Source: Parapedobacter flavus
GTDB taxonomy: Bacteria; Bacteroidota; Bacteroidia; Sphingobacteriales; Sphingobacteriaceae
Assembly: GCF_035818675.1 (NCBI RefSeq)
Contig: NZ_JAYKZZ010000004.1
Span: 248,001-312,000 of the forward strand
Direction: 5' to 3'
Length of the DNA: 64,000 bases
A program made the translations under genes and the position numbers. This document shows, in pieces, positions 16,630 through 25,741 of this stretch (position 1 is the first letter of the stretch; each line of letters begins with the position of its first letter). The notes below the pieces were generated by a model that was not told the origin of the DNA, ran no database searches, and worked only from the letters and a program-made list of their open reading frames with translations.

Positions 16630-17259
16630 ATGAACAGAAGAGACACCTTAAAGGCACTTGGCTTAGCGGCAGCGGCGGGTGGGGCATTGATGCTTGATTC
16701 CTGTGGTCCCAAAACGGCAAAGAAAGGTGCAACGAAAGTGGGCGAACAACTGCCGGGCGTAACGGATGTCGAGCATGAGCGCAACACGAAGCTGGCCGAA
16801 GAACAGTTTTTTTCATCCCATGAGTTGGCCACCCTAGGGGTGCTGGCTGATATCATCATACCGGCCGACGACGTCTCGGGCAGTGCCACCGATGCGGGCG
16901 TGCCCGACTTTATCGAATTCATGGTGAAAGACATTCCTAGTTACCAGATCCCCATGCGGGGCGGCCTCCAGTGGCTCGATATGCAGTGCCAGCGGCGCTT
17001 TGGCAACGCGTTTGTGAACTGCGACACGCAACGCCAATTGCAAATGGTAGACGAAATTGCCTATCCGGCAAAAGCCAAACCAGAGATGGCCCCCGGCGTA
17101 TCGTTTTTCAATTTAATGCGTAACCTCACCGCCTCGGGTTTCTTCACCAGCGAGATCGGGGTGAAAGATATCGGCTACGTAGGCAACAAACCCGGCGTTT
17201 GGGACGGGGTGCCGGAAGATGTCCTTGAAGAACACGGATTCAAAAGCGCCTGGGGATAA
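16630..17259 (+). CDS. Gluconate 2-dehydrogenase subunit 3 family protein (Tat-type signal)
   Basis: A 209-residue small (gamma) subunit that pairs with GMC dehydrogenases. The N-terminus MNRRDTLKALGLAAAAGGALMLDSCG starts with an RR motif typical of Tat export and ends with a possible lipobox (LDSC). The mature part includes LATLGVLADIIIPADDVSGSATDAGVPDFIEFM, the usual subunit 3 core. The catalytic subunit has no signal of its own, so co-export with this Tat subunit is the known mechanism for such complexes and is likely here. It lies 14 bp after the catalytic subunit. Confidence 0.88.
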   Translation: MNRRDTLKALGLAAAAGGALMLDSCGPKTAKKGATKVGEQLPGVTDVEHERNTKLAEEQFFSSHELATLGVLADIIIPADDVSGSATDAGVPDFIEFMVKDIPSYQIPMRGGLQWLDMQCQRRFGNAFVNCDTQRQLQMVDEIAYPAKAKPEMAPGVSFFNLMRNLTASGFFTSEIGVKDIGYVGNKPGVWDGVPEDVLEEHGFKSAWG

Positions 17260-17296
17260 CGTTTGTATATCACCGCAACTTTGTCTAAGTTTGATG

Positions 17297-18121
17297 ATGA
17301 ATTCGATACTAGTCCCCACCGATTTTTCGGAAAATGCATTCGTCGCCGCTGCATATGCATGCGCATTGGCTGGTGCCTCCAAGCAAAAAGTACAATTGCT
17401 GCATGTCTACATTGCCCTATATTCGGGGTTCGGTGAAGACGGCGACAGTGTAAAGCAAATTAAATTGGCGGAGACCGCATCGGCAGCTGCGATGAAAAGC
17501 TTGTTAGAAGGCCTGAATAGCCAATTTCCAGGCGTCGATATCGAGGGCGAATGCGTCAAGGGGTTCATGATTGACGTGGTGACCGATAAACTCAAGCGGA
17601 ATGAGCATTCGCTGGTCGTTATGGGTACCAAGGGCGCAACCAATATTACCGAAAGTATCCTTGGCAGCACCACGTATGAAGTCATCAAGAAGTCGCCGGT
17701 TCCCGTGCTGGTGGTTCCGATCGATACGCCCGACTTCTCCTTCCGGCGGGTGGGTTTTTTCACCGCCTATGACGATCATGAACTCGACGCATTGATGGCG
17801 TTACAGCAAGCGATCAACCTTAAGCCACATTTATCGATGCTGCATTTTTATACGGAAGATGACCGTAAACCGGAAAAGGAACTTTCCCGTTGGCAACGCA
17901 AAGTCGAAGCCGCGTTCCCGCACTGGGCCGTTTCGTGTAAGGCCATGCTTGTCGAGAAGGTCGACATCAATGCCGTAACCCAGGAAGCCAATGCAGATCA
18001 GCTGGATCTGTTGGTGTTTGCCCGGCCGCATAAGTCATTCTTTGAAAAGATTTTCAGGCCCAGCCTCACCAAAGCTATCGCCAATTATCCCACGGTGCCG
18101 TCGCTGTTCATACGAACGTAA
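17297..18121 (+). CDS. Tandem-domain universal stress protein (UspA family)
   Basis: A protein of about 274 residues with two Usp domains. The first (residues about 1-145) begins NSILVPTDFSENA and ends with the ATP-binding signature VMGTKGATNITESILGS followed by PVPVLVVP. The second (about 150-274) is more degenerate but ends similarly (LLVFARPHKSFFEKIFRPSL, then PTVPSLFIRT). ATGs at 17294 and 17297 are both possible. It sits between the GMC dehydrogenase subunits and the GntP permease, suggesting co-expression rather than a defined enzymatic role. Confidence 0.9.
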   Translation: MNSILVPTDFSENAFVAAAYACALAGASKQKVQLLHVYIALYSGFGEDGDSVKQIKLAETASAAAMKSLLEGLNSQFPGVDIEGECVKGFMIDVVTDKLKRNEHSLVVMGTKGATNITESILGSTTYEVIKKSPVPVLVVPIDTPDFSFRRVGFFTAYDDHELDALMALQQAINLKPHLSMLHFYTEDDRKPEKELSRWQRKVEAAFPHWAVSCKAMLVEKVDINAVTQEANADQLDLLVFARPHKSFFEKIFRPSLTKAIANYPTVPSLFIRT

Positions 18122-18232
18122 GCCATACCGGTAAGCGACCAGGTTTTTTTTTGTAAATTTTGCAAAGAATACTTCCATCTTTTATGTATTTTGCGTGAGA
18201 AACCCATTGTAGCGTAAATATAGACCAGTTTT

Positions 18233-19561
18233 ATGGCCATTATCACCATTCTATTAAGTATCGCCGCCATCGTGCTGCTCATCACCAAATTGAAATTGCA
18301 TCCGTTCTTAGCCCTGTTGCTTGTCAGTATCGTCACCGGGCTGGTCAGTGGTATGGATCCTGTCGGCGTCGTCGGCGCCATCCAGGATGGTTTTGGCGGT
18401 ACCATTGGGAAAATCGGGCTGGTTATTATTCTCGGTATCCTTATTGGTGCGTTTTTGGAAAAATCCGGCGGCGCCATGGTACTTGCCAATAACATGTTGG
18501 CGCTCATCGGAAGAAAGCGGGTCATTACGGCCATGGGGGTCATCGGATACATCATTTCCATCCCGGTCTTCTCTGACAGTGCCTTCGTTTTGCTGTCGTC
18601 GTTGAATAAGAGTCTGACCAAAAGGGCCGGTCTTTCTTTGGCGGGTACAGCGATTGCCCTAGGGTTGGGGTTGTCGTGTACACACGCACTGGTGCCACCA
18701 ACCCCCGGGCCGATTGCGGCTGCCGGCATCCTCGATGCCGATTTGGGCATTGTGATGGGCCTCGGTATGATTTCGGCCGGTATGGCTTTGGTCGCCGCTT
18801 TGCTGTTTGCCCACAAGGTAGCAGCGAAGGTGGACCTCGATCCGGGCGAGATCGAGGAGGAGCCCGACCAAGTGGATACTTATCGGCCTAGCCTTTTCAG
18901 CGCATCGCTGCCGATTTTTGTTCCTATTTTACTAATCGTCGGGAAGTCGCTTTCGGTCTATATGGCGGCAGAAGGATGGCAGGTGTATTTAGGCCGCTTC
19001 CTCGATTTTTTCGGCGAACCGGTTATTGCGTTGTTGGTCGGTTTTGGCTGCTGCCTCGTTTTGCCGAAGAAACTAGATAAAAACATGTTATCTACGGATG
19101 GTTGGGTCAATGACGCCTTGACGGATTCGGCGACGATTATTATGGTGACCGGTGCCGGCGGCATTTTCGGGGCAGTGCTGCAAAATTCGGGAATAGCAAC
19201 CACATTGGGCGATATGCTCACGTCGTCTAACCTCGGCATTCTACTTCCTTTCTTGTTGGCGGCCGCTTTGAAGAGTGCGCAAGGGTCGTCTACCGTGGCG
19301 TTAATCACCGCGGCATCGGTGACGGCTCCACTGATGGGTGCATTGGGCTTCGTAAGCGAGCTCGATAAGGCACTGGTCGTCATTGCCATTGGGGCAGGCT
19401 CACTGGTCGTCTCCCATGTTAACGATAGTTTCTTCTGGGTACTTACCCAAATCACTAAAATGGAGGTGAAAACGGGTTATAAGTTGCACACGATGGGTAC
19501 GTTCATCATCGGTTGCACCGCGATGATTACGGTCTACTTCATGTTCTGGTTGTTGCATTAG
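18233..19561 (+). CDS. GntP-family gluconate:H+ symporter
   Basis: A 442-residue, almost entirely hydrophobic inner-membrane permease with about 12 predicted helices. GntP-family features include KLHPFLALLLVSIVTGL, FGGTIGKIGLVIILGILIGAFLEKSGGA, the proline-rich re-entrant loop THALVPPTPGPIAAA, and ALKSAQGSSTVALITAASV. It probably imports gluconate or a related sugar acid. Its place next to a GMC/gluconate-dehydrogenase-type enzyme suggests a small aldonate-use cluster. The stop lies only 4 bp from the converging stop of the next gene. Confidence 0.92.
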   Translation: MAIITILLSIAAIVLLITKLKLHPFLALLLVSIVTGLVSGMDPVGVVGAIQDGFGGTIGKIGLVIILGILIGAFLEKSGGAMVLANNMLALIGRKRVITAMGVIGYIISIPVFSDSAFVLLSSLNKSLTKRAGLSLAGTAIALGLGLSCTHALVPPTPGPIAAAGILDADLGIVMGLGMISAGMALVAALLFAHKVAAKVDLDPGEIEEEPDQVDTYRPSLFSASLPIFVPILLIVGKSLSVYMAAEGWQVYLGRFLDFFGEPVIALLVGFGCCLVLPKKLDKNMLSTDGWVNDALTDSATIIMVTGAGGIFGAVLQNSGIATTLGDMLTSSNLGILLPFLLAAALKSAQGSSTVALITAASVTAPLMGALGFVSELDKALVVIAIGAGSLVVSHVNDSFFWVLTQITKMEVKTGYKLHTMGTFIIGCTAMITVYFMFWLLH

Positions 19562-19565
19562 GACG

Positions 19566-20357
19566 TCACAACCCATTCGCCCGCGCCGTTATTTCGGCGA
19601 TATCGAGCACTTCTACCTCCTGCTCCTTCTCTTTGGCCTTCACGCCATCGCGCAGCATGGTCATGCAGAACGGGCACGCCGCAGCAATGATCTCGGGTTG
19701 TGTTTCGAGGGCCTCTTCCACGCGTTCCACGTTGATATCCTTGTTGCCATTCTCGGGTTCCTTGAACATCTGCGCTCCACCGGCCCCGCAGCAGAGACCA
19801 TTGCTGCGGCAACGTTTCATCTCCACCAGTTGTGCATCCAGTTTTTCGAGTGCCTTCCTGGGCGCTTCGTACACGCCATTGCCGCGACCGAGGTAGCAGG
19901 GGTCGTGGTAGGTGATACGCCGCCCCTTGAACGACTCACCACCCGCGGCTTTCAGCTTCCCATCGTCGATCAATTGCTGGATCAATTGCGTATGGTGGAT
20001 AACCTCGTAATGACCACCCACATCGGGGTATTCGTTCTTGATGGTGTTGAAGCAGTGGGGGCAGGCCGTCACGATTTTCTTTACCTCATAGCCGTTGAGT
20101 AACTGGATGTTGGCCATTGCCTGCATTTGGAAAAGGAACTCGTTGCCCGCCCGTTTCGCCGGATCGCCGGTGCAGCTCTCTTCCACACCCAAAATTGCAT
20201 ACCGCATGCCGACGTGCTGCAATATCTTGCAGATGTCGCGTGTGATCCGTTGTGCACGCTCATCGAAACTACCCGCGCAGCCCACCCAGAAGAGGATGTC
20301 GGCCGTCTCGCCTTTGGCCACCAGTTCGGCCATCGTTGGTATATGTAGTTCAGTCAT
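19566..20357 (-). CDS. HdrB-like (Fe-S)-binding oxidoreductase subunit with two CCG domains
   Basis: A 263-residue cytoplasmic protein of the heterodisulfide-reductase B / GlpC-like family. It has two cysteine-rich CCG-type domains: VGCAGSFDERAQ with VTACPHCFNTI in the first half, and HDPCYLGRGNGVYEAPR with GLCCGAGGAQMF in the second. These are expected to bind non-cubane or 4Fe-4S clusters. I used the ATG at 20357; the frame extends six codons upstream only through a GTG. It follows the membrane ferredoxin-like gene by 38 bp, and the two probably form one electron-transfer complex. The electron donor and acceptor are not evident. Confidence 0.87.
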   Translation of the reverse strand: MTELHIPTMAELVAKGETADILFWVGCAGSFDERAQRITRDICKILQHVGMRYAILGVEESCTGDPAKRAGNEFLFQMQAMANIQLLNGYEVKKIVTACPHCFNTIKNEYPDVGGHYEVIHHTQLIQQLIDDGKLKAAGGESFKGRRITYHDPCYLGRGNGVYEAPRKALEKLDAQLVEMKRCRSNGLCCGAGGAQMFKEPENGNKDINVERVEEALETQPEIIAAACPFCMTMLRDGVKAKEKEQEVEVLDIAEITARANGL

Positions 20358-20370
20358 ATAAGTTATCAAG

Positions 20371-20402
20371 CTCACAAGTCCACATCCTCACAAGTTCACA
20401 AG
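20371..20402. repeat. Short tandem 8-nt repeat (CTCACAAG type), four units
   Basis: The units CTCACAAG, TCCACATC, CTCACAAG, TTCACAAG run into and past the stop codon of the gene at 20396-21694. The unit is nearly the same as in the tract at 3953-4024 beside rpoN, and it sits in the same position at the 3' end of a minus-strand gene. Confidence 0.75.
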
Positions 20403-21694
20403 CTCCTCCAATTCCCCCGGTCGGCCTGCGCATATTTCCATGGTGCCCCATTATTTTCCATATTGCCAAACATCGCGTTCAAGCTAGCTGGTGCTTTCGA
20501 TTCCTCCATTACGGCATAACGGCGCAGTTCCACGATGATTTCCAGCGGATTGATGTTCACGGGGCAGGCTTCCACACAGGCGTTGCACGTGGTACAGGCC
20601 CATATTTCCTCGCGGGTGATGTAATCGTCGAGCAGGGATTTACCGTCGTCGGCAGTCTTTTTATTCCTGCGGGTATTTTTACCCATCTCTACCATCCGGT
20701 CGCGCGTATCCATCATGATTTTGCGGGGCGACAGCAGTTTGCCTGTCAGATTTGCCGGGCACACCGATGTGCACCGCCCGCACTCCGTACACGTGTAGGC
20801 ATCCAACAGGTTTTTCCAGGTCAGGTCCTGCACGTCTTTCGCGCCGAACCGCGCGGGCACATCCGCCTCGCTGGGCGTATAAGCCGGGTCGAGCATGGCT
20901 TTCACCTCGTTGGTTACACTGTCCATATTGGTAAAGCGGCCCTTGGGATACAGGTTCGAAAAATAGGTGTTGGGAAATGCCAACAGGATATGCAGGTGCT
21001 TGGAGTAGGGGAGGTAGTTGAGGAAAGCCAGCACGCCGATGATGTGGAACCACCAGCAAGCCCGTTCAACCGCGATGAGTGACGTCATGCTGTCGGGGAG
21101 TACCGGCAGCAGCCAGCCACTTACCGGAAATGCACCGGCCTGCGTATAATGTGCAGCACCCAGGAGCTGTAGCTTGTAGTCGGCCGCATTCATGGTCAGA
21201 AACGCTGCCATCAGCAGTATTTCGGCAACGAGGATAAGGTTGGCATCGGTGCGCGGCCATGGGGTCATCTCCGTGCCGAAAAAGCGCTTTACGCGGGCGA
21301 TATTGCGCCGGGTAAGGAAAATCACACACCCGGCCAGCACCGCGAGGGCGAGCCATTCGAACGCCGCGATGAGGAACGCATAAAATACCCCCAGTCCAGC
21401 AAAGGCTCGGTGGGTGCCGAACAGCCCGTCGATGACGATTTCGAGCATCTCGATATTGATGATGCAGAAACCCAGGTAGACAAACAGATGCAGCAGTGCG
21501 GCGAAGGGCCGCTTGAACATTTTTTTCTGCCCGAACGCCACCAGCAGCATCGTTTTCAGGCGGCGGCCCGGTTGGTCATGGCGTGGTTCGGCCCTGCCCA
21601 TCCGGATGTTGGCGATGATCTTTCGCGCATTATAGGCAGCCAACGCGATGGCCGCCAGCAATACGATTCCGAAAACAGCTTGGCTTATCATCAT
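20396..21694 (-). CDS. Membrane-anchored dicluster ferredoxin-like subunit (HdrC/NarI-like)
   Basis: A 432-residue protein with an N-terminal membrane domain of about five helices (from MMISQAVFGIVLLAAIALAAYN to about residue 240) and a cytoplasmic ferredoxin domain. That domain has two 4Fe-4S motifs, CTECGRCTSVCP near residue 292 and CTTCNACVEACP near residue 365. The architecture matches quinone-interacting Fe-S oxidoreductases that work with an HdrB-like partner, which follows directly. It is probably a respiratory or beta-oxidation electron conduit. The start has two adjacent ATGs (21694 and 21691). Confidence 0.87.
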   Translation of the reverse strand: MMISQAVFGIVLLAAIALAAYNARKIIANIRMGRAEPRHDQPGRRLKTMLLVAFGQKKMFKRPFAALLHLFVYLGFCIINIEMLEIVIDGLFGTHRAFAGLGVFYAFLIAAFEWLALAVLAGCVIFLTRRNIARVKRFFGTEMTPWPRTDANLILVAEILLMAAFLTMNAADYKLQLLGAAHYTQAGAFPVSGWLLPVLPDSMTSLIAVERACWWFHIIGVLAFLNYLPYSKHLHILLAFPNTYFSNLYPKGRFTNMDSVTNEVKAMLDPAYTPSEADVPARFGAKDVQDLTWKNLLDAYTCTECGRCTSVCPANLTGKLLSPRKIMMDTRDRMVEMGKNTRRNKKTADDGKSLLDDYITREEIWACTTCNACVEACPVNINPLEIIVELRRYAVMEESKAPASLNAMFGNMENNGAPWKYAQADRGNWRSL

Positions 21695-21783
21695 AAAGAA
21701 GTTTATATGCGTACAATGGCGCCTATTGCGAAGGTAAGCAATTCATAATACTATGCAAGCATAATAAATTATTTAGAAGGATT

Positions 21784-21821
21784 AAATAAAAAAAGCGGAA
21801 CGTGTATCCACATTCCGCTTT
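21784..21821 (-). terminator. Rho-independent terminator of the bamA-skp operon
   Basis: Inverted repeat AAAGCGGAACGTG / CACATTCCGCTTT (21792-21821, 13-bp stem with one mismatch, 4-nt loop). On the minus strand an A/T stretch follows with a run of T residues. It lies 22 bp after the last gene of the envelope operon and before the next minus-strand gene. Confidence 0.88.
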
Positions 21822-21842
21822 CTGTTATTGTTCAGCTCGCTG

Positions 21843-22409
21843 TTACGGCGCCGCAGGAGTTGCGGTTGCCGTGATGCCTAATTTCGTTTTTACGTCGGTT
21901 GTCAGGTCATCGCCACCCGCGAAATACGAGATGCCCGGATTGGCAATGTCAAATACATATGCATATCCTTTTTCTTTGGCCACGCCTTGTATCGCTGTGT
22001 TAGCCTTCTGGATAATGGGGGCAAAAAGCTCTTCATTTTTCTTCTGCAGTTCTTCCTGTGCGATTTGTTGCACTTCCTGGATGCGCCGTTGCAGCTCTTG
22101 CAACTCCGCGCCTATTTTTTGCATTTCGGCGTCGATCGAATCTTTATTAGCTTCGCTACGGTTACGTTGCAGTTGTTGAAATTGTTGCAATTTCTGGTCG
22201 TGCGCCTCGCCCATTTTCTGCAATTCACCTTCTTTTGATTTCTGGAGGTTTTCAAACACCGTCTGGGCTGATGCGAATTCAGGCATGGCTTGGATGATAT
22301 CATTGGAATTGATATGGCCTATCTTCTGCTGCGCGCTTACCAGTCCGGTTGATAAAAACAGCACCGCAACCACCACTGCACCTTTAAACAAATTTTTCAT
22401 GCTATTCAT
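21843..22409 (-). CDS. OmpH/Skp-family periplasmic chaperone (second copy)
   Basis: A roughly 188-residue secreted protein with a signal peptide (MKNLFKGAVVVAVLFLSTGLVSAQ; ATGs at 22409 and 22400). It begins its mature part with KIGHINSNDIIQAMPEF, the usual Skp start. A long coiled-coil of Gln/Glu/Lys-rich helix (about residues 50-130) forms the chaperone tentacle. The tail GYAYVFDIANPGISYFAGGDDLTTDV is the conserved C-terminal strand. It is the last gene of the bamA operon and probably holds unfolded outer-membrane proteins for BamA. Confidence 0.93.
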   Translation of the reverse strand: MNSMKNLFKGAVVVAVLFLSTGLVSAQQKIGHINSNDIIQAMPEFASAQTVFENLQKSKEGELQKMGEAHDQKLQQFQQLQRNRSEANKDSIDAEMQKIGAELQELQRRIQEVQQIAQEELQKKNEELFAPIIQKANTAIQGVAKEKGYAYVFDIANPGISYFAGGDDLTTDVKTKLGITATATPAAP

Positions 22410-22515
22410 TTTGATTTTTTACTTGTTGTTTCAGGGTTGTTCTTCCCCTTGTTGTGATTATAAGTCTAATTATTCTTTAATTTTTCAAAAAAGTTGCGCA
22501 ATGATACGAAACAGA

Positions 22516-23061
22516 TTACTCATCCGCAAGTGAAGGGTCAGGTTTATATCCTAACCGGGTAATTACATCATCGCTTTTATCCAACCGTGGGTTGGCATAG
22601 AGGAACGTCACTTCGCTTCCTTTATCCAGTACGATATCCAAACTCTGGTCCGTGGCGATGGTCTGTATCGCCTGGGCCACCCGGTCTTGGATAGGCTGGA
22701 TGAGCGCAATGCGCTCCTGGAAAAGGTCGCCCTCAAAGCCGAATTTCTGCCGTTGGAATTCCCGTGCTTCCTGTTCTTTCAATACAATTTCATCTTCGCG
22801 CTTGCGGCGCATCTCTTCACTGAGCAGTACTTGGTCTTCCTGATATTTTTTGTAGAGGGTTTCGATGTCGGCAAACCGATTATCTACCTCTTCCTGCCAT
22901 TGCACCGAGAGGGCATCCAGTTGTTTCTGTGCCGCGAGGTACTCCGGAATATGTTTCAGGATGTACTCGGTATCCACATAAGCAAACCGCTGGGCCATGG
23001 CTGCCGAAGAAGCTACTACGGACAGCACCAATATACCTACTAATTTTTTCATGCTCATCAT
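22516..23061 (-). CDS. OmpH/Skp-family periplasmic chaperone (first copy)
   Basis: A roughly 181-residue secreted paralogue of the downstream Skp-like protein. The signal peptide is MKKLVGILVLSVVASSAAMAQ, the mature start is RFAYVDTEYILKHIPEY, and a charged coiled coil runs from about residue 45 to 120. The tail LDIVLDKGSEVTFLYANPRLDKSDDVITRLGY resembles the family C-terminus. Several ATGs near 23061-23052 could be used. It lies 67 bp after bamA. Confidence 0.93.
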   Translation of the reverse strand: MMSMKKLVGILVLSVVASSAAMAQRFAYVDTEYILKHIPEYLAAQKQLDALSVQWQEEVDNRFADIETLYKKYQEDQVLLSEEMRRKREDEIVLKEQEAREFQRQKFGFEGDLFQERIALIQPIQDRVAQAIQTIATDQSLDIVLDKGSEVTFLYANPRLDKSDDVITRLGYKPDPSLADE

Positions 23062-23128
23062 ACTATACGTTGGTAATGGAATATAACAACTGCAAAAGTA
23101 ATTCCATTTTTTTTAATATCACCTATAT

Positions 23129-25684
23129 TTAGTTGAAACCGCCCATTTGCTGCATGATGCTGAACGTGAAGTTCTGCCGCCATGTGCTCGACGGAACGCC
23201 CGGTATCGGGTCGAAGGCATGGCCGTAATCGATACCCAGCAATCCGAAGATCGGCAGGAAGATACGGGCGCCTACACCGACCGACCGGCGTACTTTGAAG
23301 GGGTTGAAATCGCGGAAGTTATTCCACGTGTTACCGCCTTCGGCGAAGGCCAGCACGAATACGGTGGCTTGGTCATTCAGCATCACCGGATGGCGCAGTT
23401 CCAACTGGTATTTGTTGTAAATGGGGCTACCCGAGTTGCGGGCGATACCGACGTCGGAACCATCGGGAACCACCATGCCGTTGGCATAGCCACGCATGGC
23501 GATGATTTCAGACCCTTGCAGGAAGTCGAAGCCCATCATCCCATCGCCACCCAGTTTGAACCGTTCGAAAGCCGACTGTCCCGTGGCACTGGTATAAGAA
23601 CCCAGGAAACCGAATTGTGCCTGCGCCTTCAGCACCAGTTTACCAGCAATACGGGTGTACCATTGCGAATCGAATTTCCATTTGTGGTATTCCGTCCACT
23701 TATAACGCTGTTCGTCGGGCGCTGTGGGGTAGTTGATGTTGTTGAAAGCCGAGTAGGGGGGCGTTACCTGTATGGTCAACTTCAGGTGCGAACCCGAGGT
23801 CGGATATATCGGCTGATCCACCGAGTTGCGGCTAATCTCCTGCGTCAGGTTGATGTTGTACGACTTGCCGTTTTCAAACAGGAAGCCTGGATAATTCTGC
23901 AGCTTATACTGCTGGAAACCCAACGAGTAGTTCAACTGGAAATAGTTGTCGGGCCATTGCAGGCGCTTACCGAGGCTCACGGTTACCCCATTCATCCATA
24001 TCCGGTTCAGCTCGCTATCGCTAACAACCTGCCGCCCGGTCATCCAATCGAACCCGCCGTAAGACGAAGACGAGGTAAAAGCACTTACACCGAAATAAAT
24101 GGGTTTCTTACCGCCCAGCCAAGGCTCAGAAAAAGAGAAGCTGTATGACTGATAGCGCTTGCCGCTGGTCTGCCCGCGGATGCTCAGCTTTTGGCCATCG
24201 CCCCGCGGCAACGGCTTCCACGCACTTTTGTCGAAGAAGTTGCGCGTAGAGAAGTTGTTGAATGAAAGTCCCAGTGTACCGATTACCTGGCCGGCGCCGA
24301 AACCACCCGAGAGTTCCACCTGGTCGGCGGGTTTTTCGACCACGTTATACTCAATATCCACCGTCCCTTCGGCATGGTTGAGATTCGTCGGTACGGGGTT
24401 TGTCTTTTGCTCATCAAAGTTACCCAATTGGGCAATTTGCCGGGTACTGCGCATCAGCAGCTCTTTGGAGAACTTCTGGCCGGGTTTGGTGTGTATTTCA
24501 CGCAGTAGTACGCGGTCGTTGGTTACATCGTTACCCTTCAGGATGATGTTGTTGATGGTGAACTGCGCCCCCTCGTAAATGCGGAGGTCCAGGTCAATCG
24601 TATCGCTATATATCCGTGTTTGTACCGGATCTACCGTAAAAGTAAGGTAGCCGTCGTTGAGGTATAGCGACGAAATGTCGTCGCTGTTACGGGTGGGGCC
24701 CATCAACTTGGTGTTGAGCTTCTCCTCACTGAATACCTCGCCCTTTTTGATGCCCAGGATCACATTCAGTATGGAGTCCGAATATTTGGCATTGCCCTGC
24801 CAGGCGATGTTGCCGAAGTAATATTTCGGTCCTTCATACAGGTCGATATCCACGATGACATTCCGCTCATTGTGCTTATAGAACGTATCCCGCAGGATTT
24901 CCGCATCGCGGTAGCCGTGTTCGTGCATTTTGGCGATGAGGTTGTCTTTGGCCTCTTCGTATTTTTCGGCCTTGAATTTACCCGGACCGGTAATGCGCCA
25001 CCACGTACGTTGCCGCACACCCTTAAAAAATTTACGGAGCTGGCGCTGCGAAAAGTCCTCGTTGCCTGTGAAATTGATGCGGTGTGCCCGTACTTTGCGG
25101 TTGCGGTCTACATTGACCACGAGTATCTGGTTGTTTACCTGTGCCGAGTCTTTCACGGGTGCCATCGTGATTTCAGGGTATAGGTACCCTTTTTCACTCA
25201 GGTAACGGGTAATCGTGTTCCGGGTGGTGTTCATCAGGTTCTGGTTGACAATTTTGCCCGTGTTTTCGTTGAGCTGCTTCCGCACCTCTTCGGTTTGGGT
25301 TTTGCTAAGCCCTTCGATATCAATGCGTGTTAGGCGCGGACGTTCCACCACGTGGATGTTGAAGAAGATCGAATCGCCTTTTACCGCATCCGCGTAGAGC
25401 TCCACTTCGTCAAAGAGCCCCTGGTCCATCAGGTTTTTCACCACGTTCGAGGTGACGTCGCTGGGTACTTCGATACGCGAGCCGACGACCAATTTGGATA
25501 TGGTGATCAGCACATCGTTATCCAGGTATTCCGTGCCACTGATCGTTATCCCACCGATGATGTAATTCTGTGGATTGAGGTAGCTGAATTCGTCGGAATC
25601 ACCTACGGGTACACCGCGCTGTTGGGCCATCGTACTCCCTGTTGCCAATAGGGTAATGAGTATAAAAAGAGGTATTCGCTTCAT
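23129..25684 (-). CDS. bamA: Outer-membrane protein assembly factor BamA
   Basis: The central component of the BAM complex, which folds beta-barrel proteins into the outer membrane. The 851-residue protein has a signal peptide (MKRIPLFILITLLATGSTMAQ), about five POTRA domains (roughly residues 40-430), and a 16-strand barrel ending in the aromatic terminal motif WRQNFTFSIMQQMGGFN. Examples of POTRA sequence are IGGITISGTEYLDNDVL and RPRLTRIDIEGLSKTQTEEVRKQL. The VRGY-type loop-6 region appears as IAMRGYANG. It lies downstream of uppS and upstream of two Skp genes, the standard Bacteroidota order. Confidence 0.97.
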   Translation of the reverse strand: MKRIPLFILITLLATGSTMAQQRGVPVGDSDEFSYLNPQNYIIGGITISGTEYLDNDVLITISKLVVGSRIEVPSDVTSNVVKNLMDQGLFDEVELYADAVKGDSIFFNIHVVERPRLTRIDIEGLSKTQTEEVRKQLNENTGKIVNQNLMNTTRNTITRYLSEKGYLYPEITMAPVKDSAQVNNQILVVNVDRNRKVRAHRINFTGNEDFSQRQLRKFFKGVRQRTWWRITGPGKFKAEKYEEAKDNLIAKMHEHGYRDAEILRDTFYKHNERNVIVDIDLYEGPKYYFGNIAWQGNAKYSDSILNVILGIKKGEVFSEEKLNTKLMGPTRNSDDISSLYLNDGYLTFTVDPVQTRIYSDTIDLDLRIYEGAQFTINNIILKGNDVTNDRVLLREIHTKPGQKFSKELLMRSTRQIAQLGNFDEQKTNPVPTNLNHAEGTVDIEYNVVEKPADQVELSGGFGAGQVIGTLGLSFNNFSTRNFFDKSAWKPLPRGDGQKLSIRGQTSGKRYQSYSFSFSEPWLGGKKPIYFGVSAFTSSSSYGGFDWMTGRQVVSDSELNRIWMNGVTVSLGKRLQWPDNYFQLNYSLGFQQYKLQNYPGFLFENGKSYNINLTQEISRNSVDQPIYPTSGSHLKLTIQVTPPYSAFNNINYPTAPDEQRYKWTEYHKWKFDSQWYTRIAGKLVLKAQAQFGFLGSYTSATGQSAFERFKLGGDGMMGFDFLQGSEIIAMRGYANGMVVPDGSDVGIARNSGSPIYNKYQLELRHPVMLNDQATVFVLAFAEGGNTWNNFRDFNPFKVRRSVGVGARIFLPIFGLLGIDYGHAFDPIPGVPSSTWRQNFTFSIMQQMGGFN

Positions 25685-25741
25685 CTATCTAATTTATCGC
25701 CGCTAAAGTACGGGAAACAGTTGTTAATTTTTGTTAAAAGG

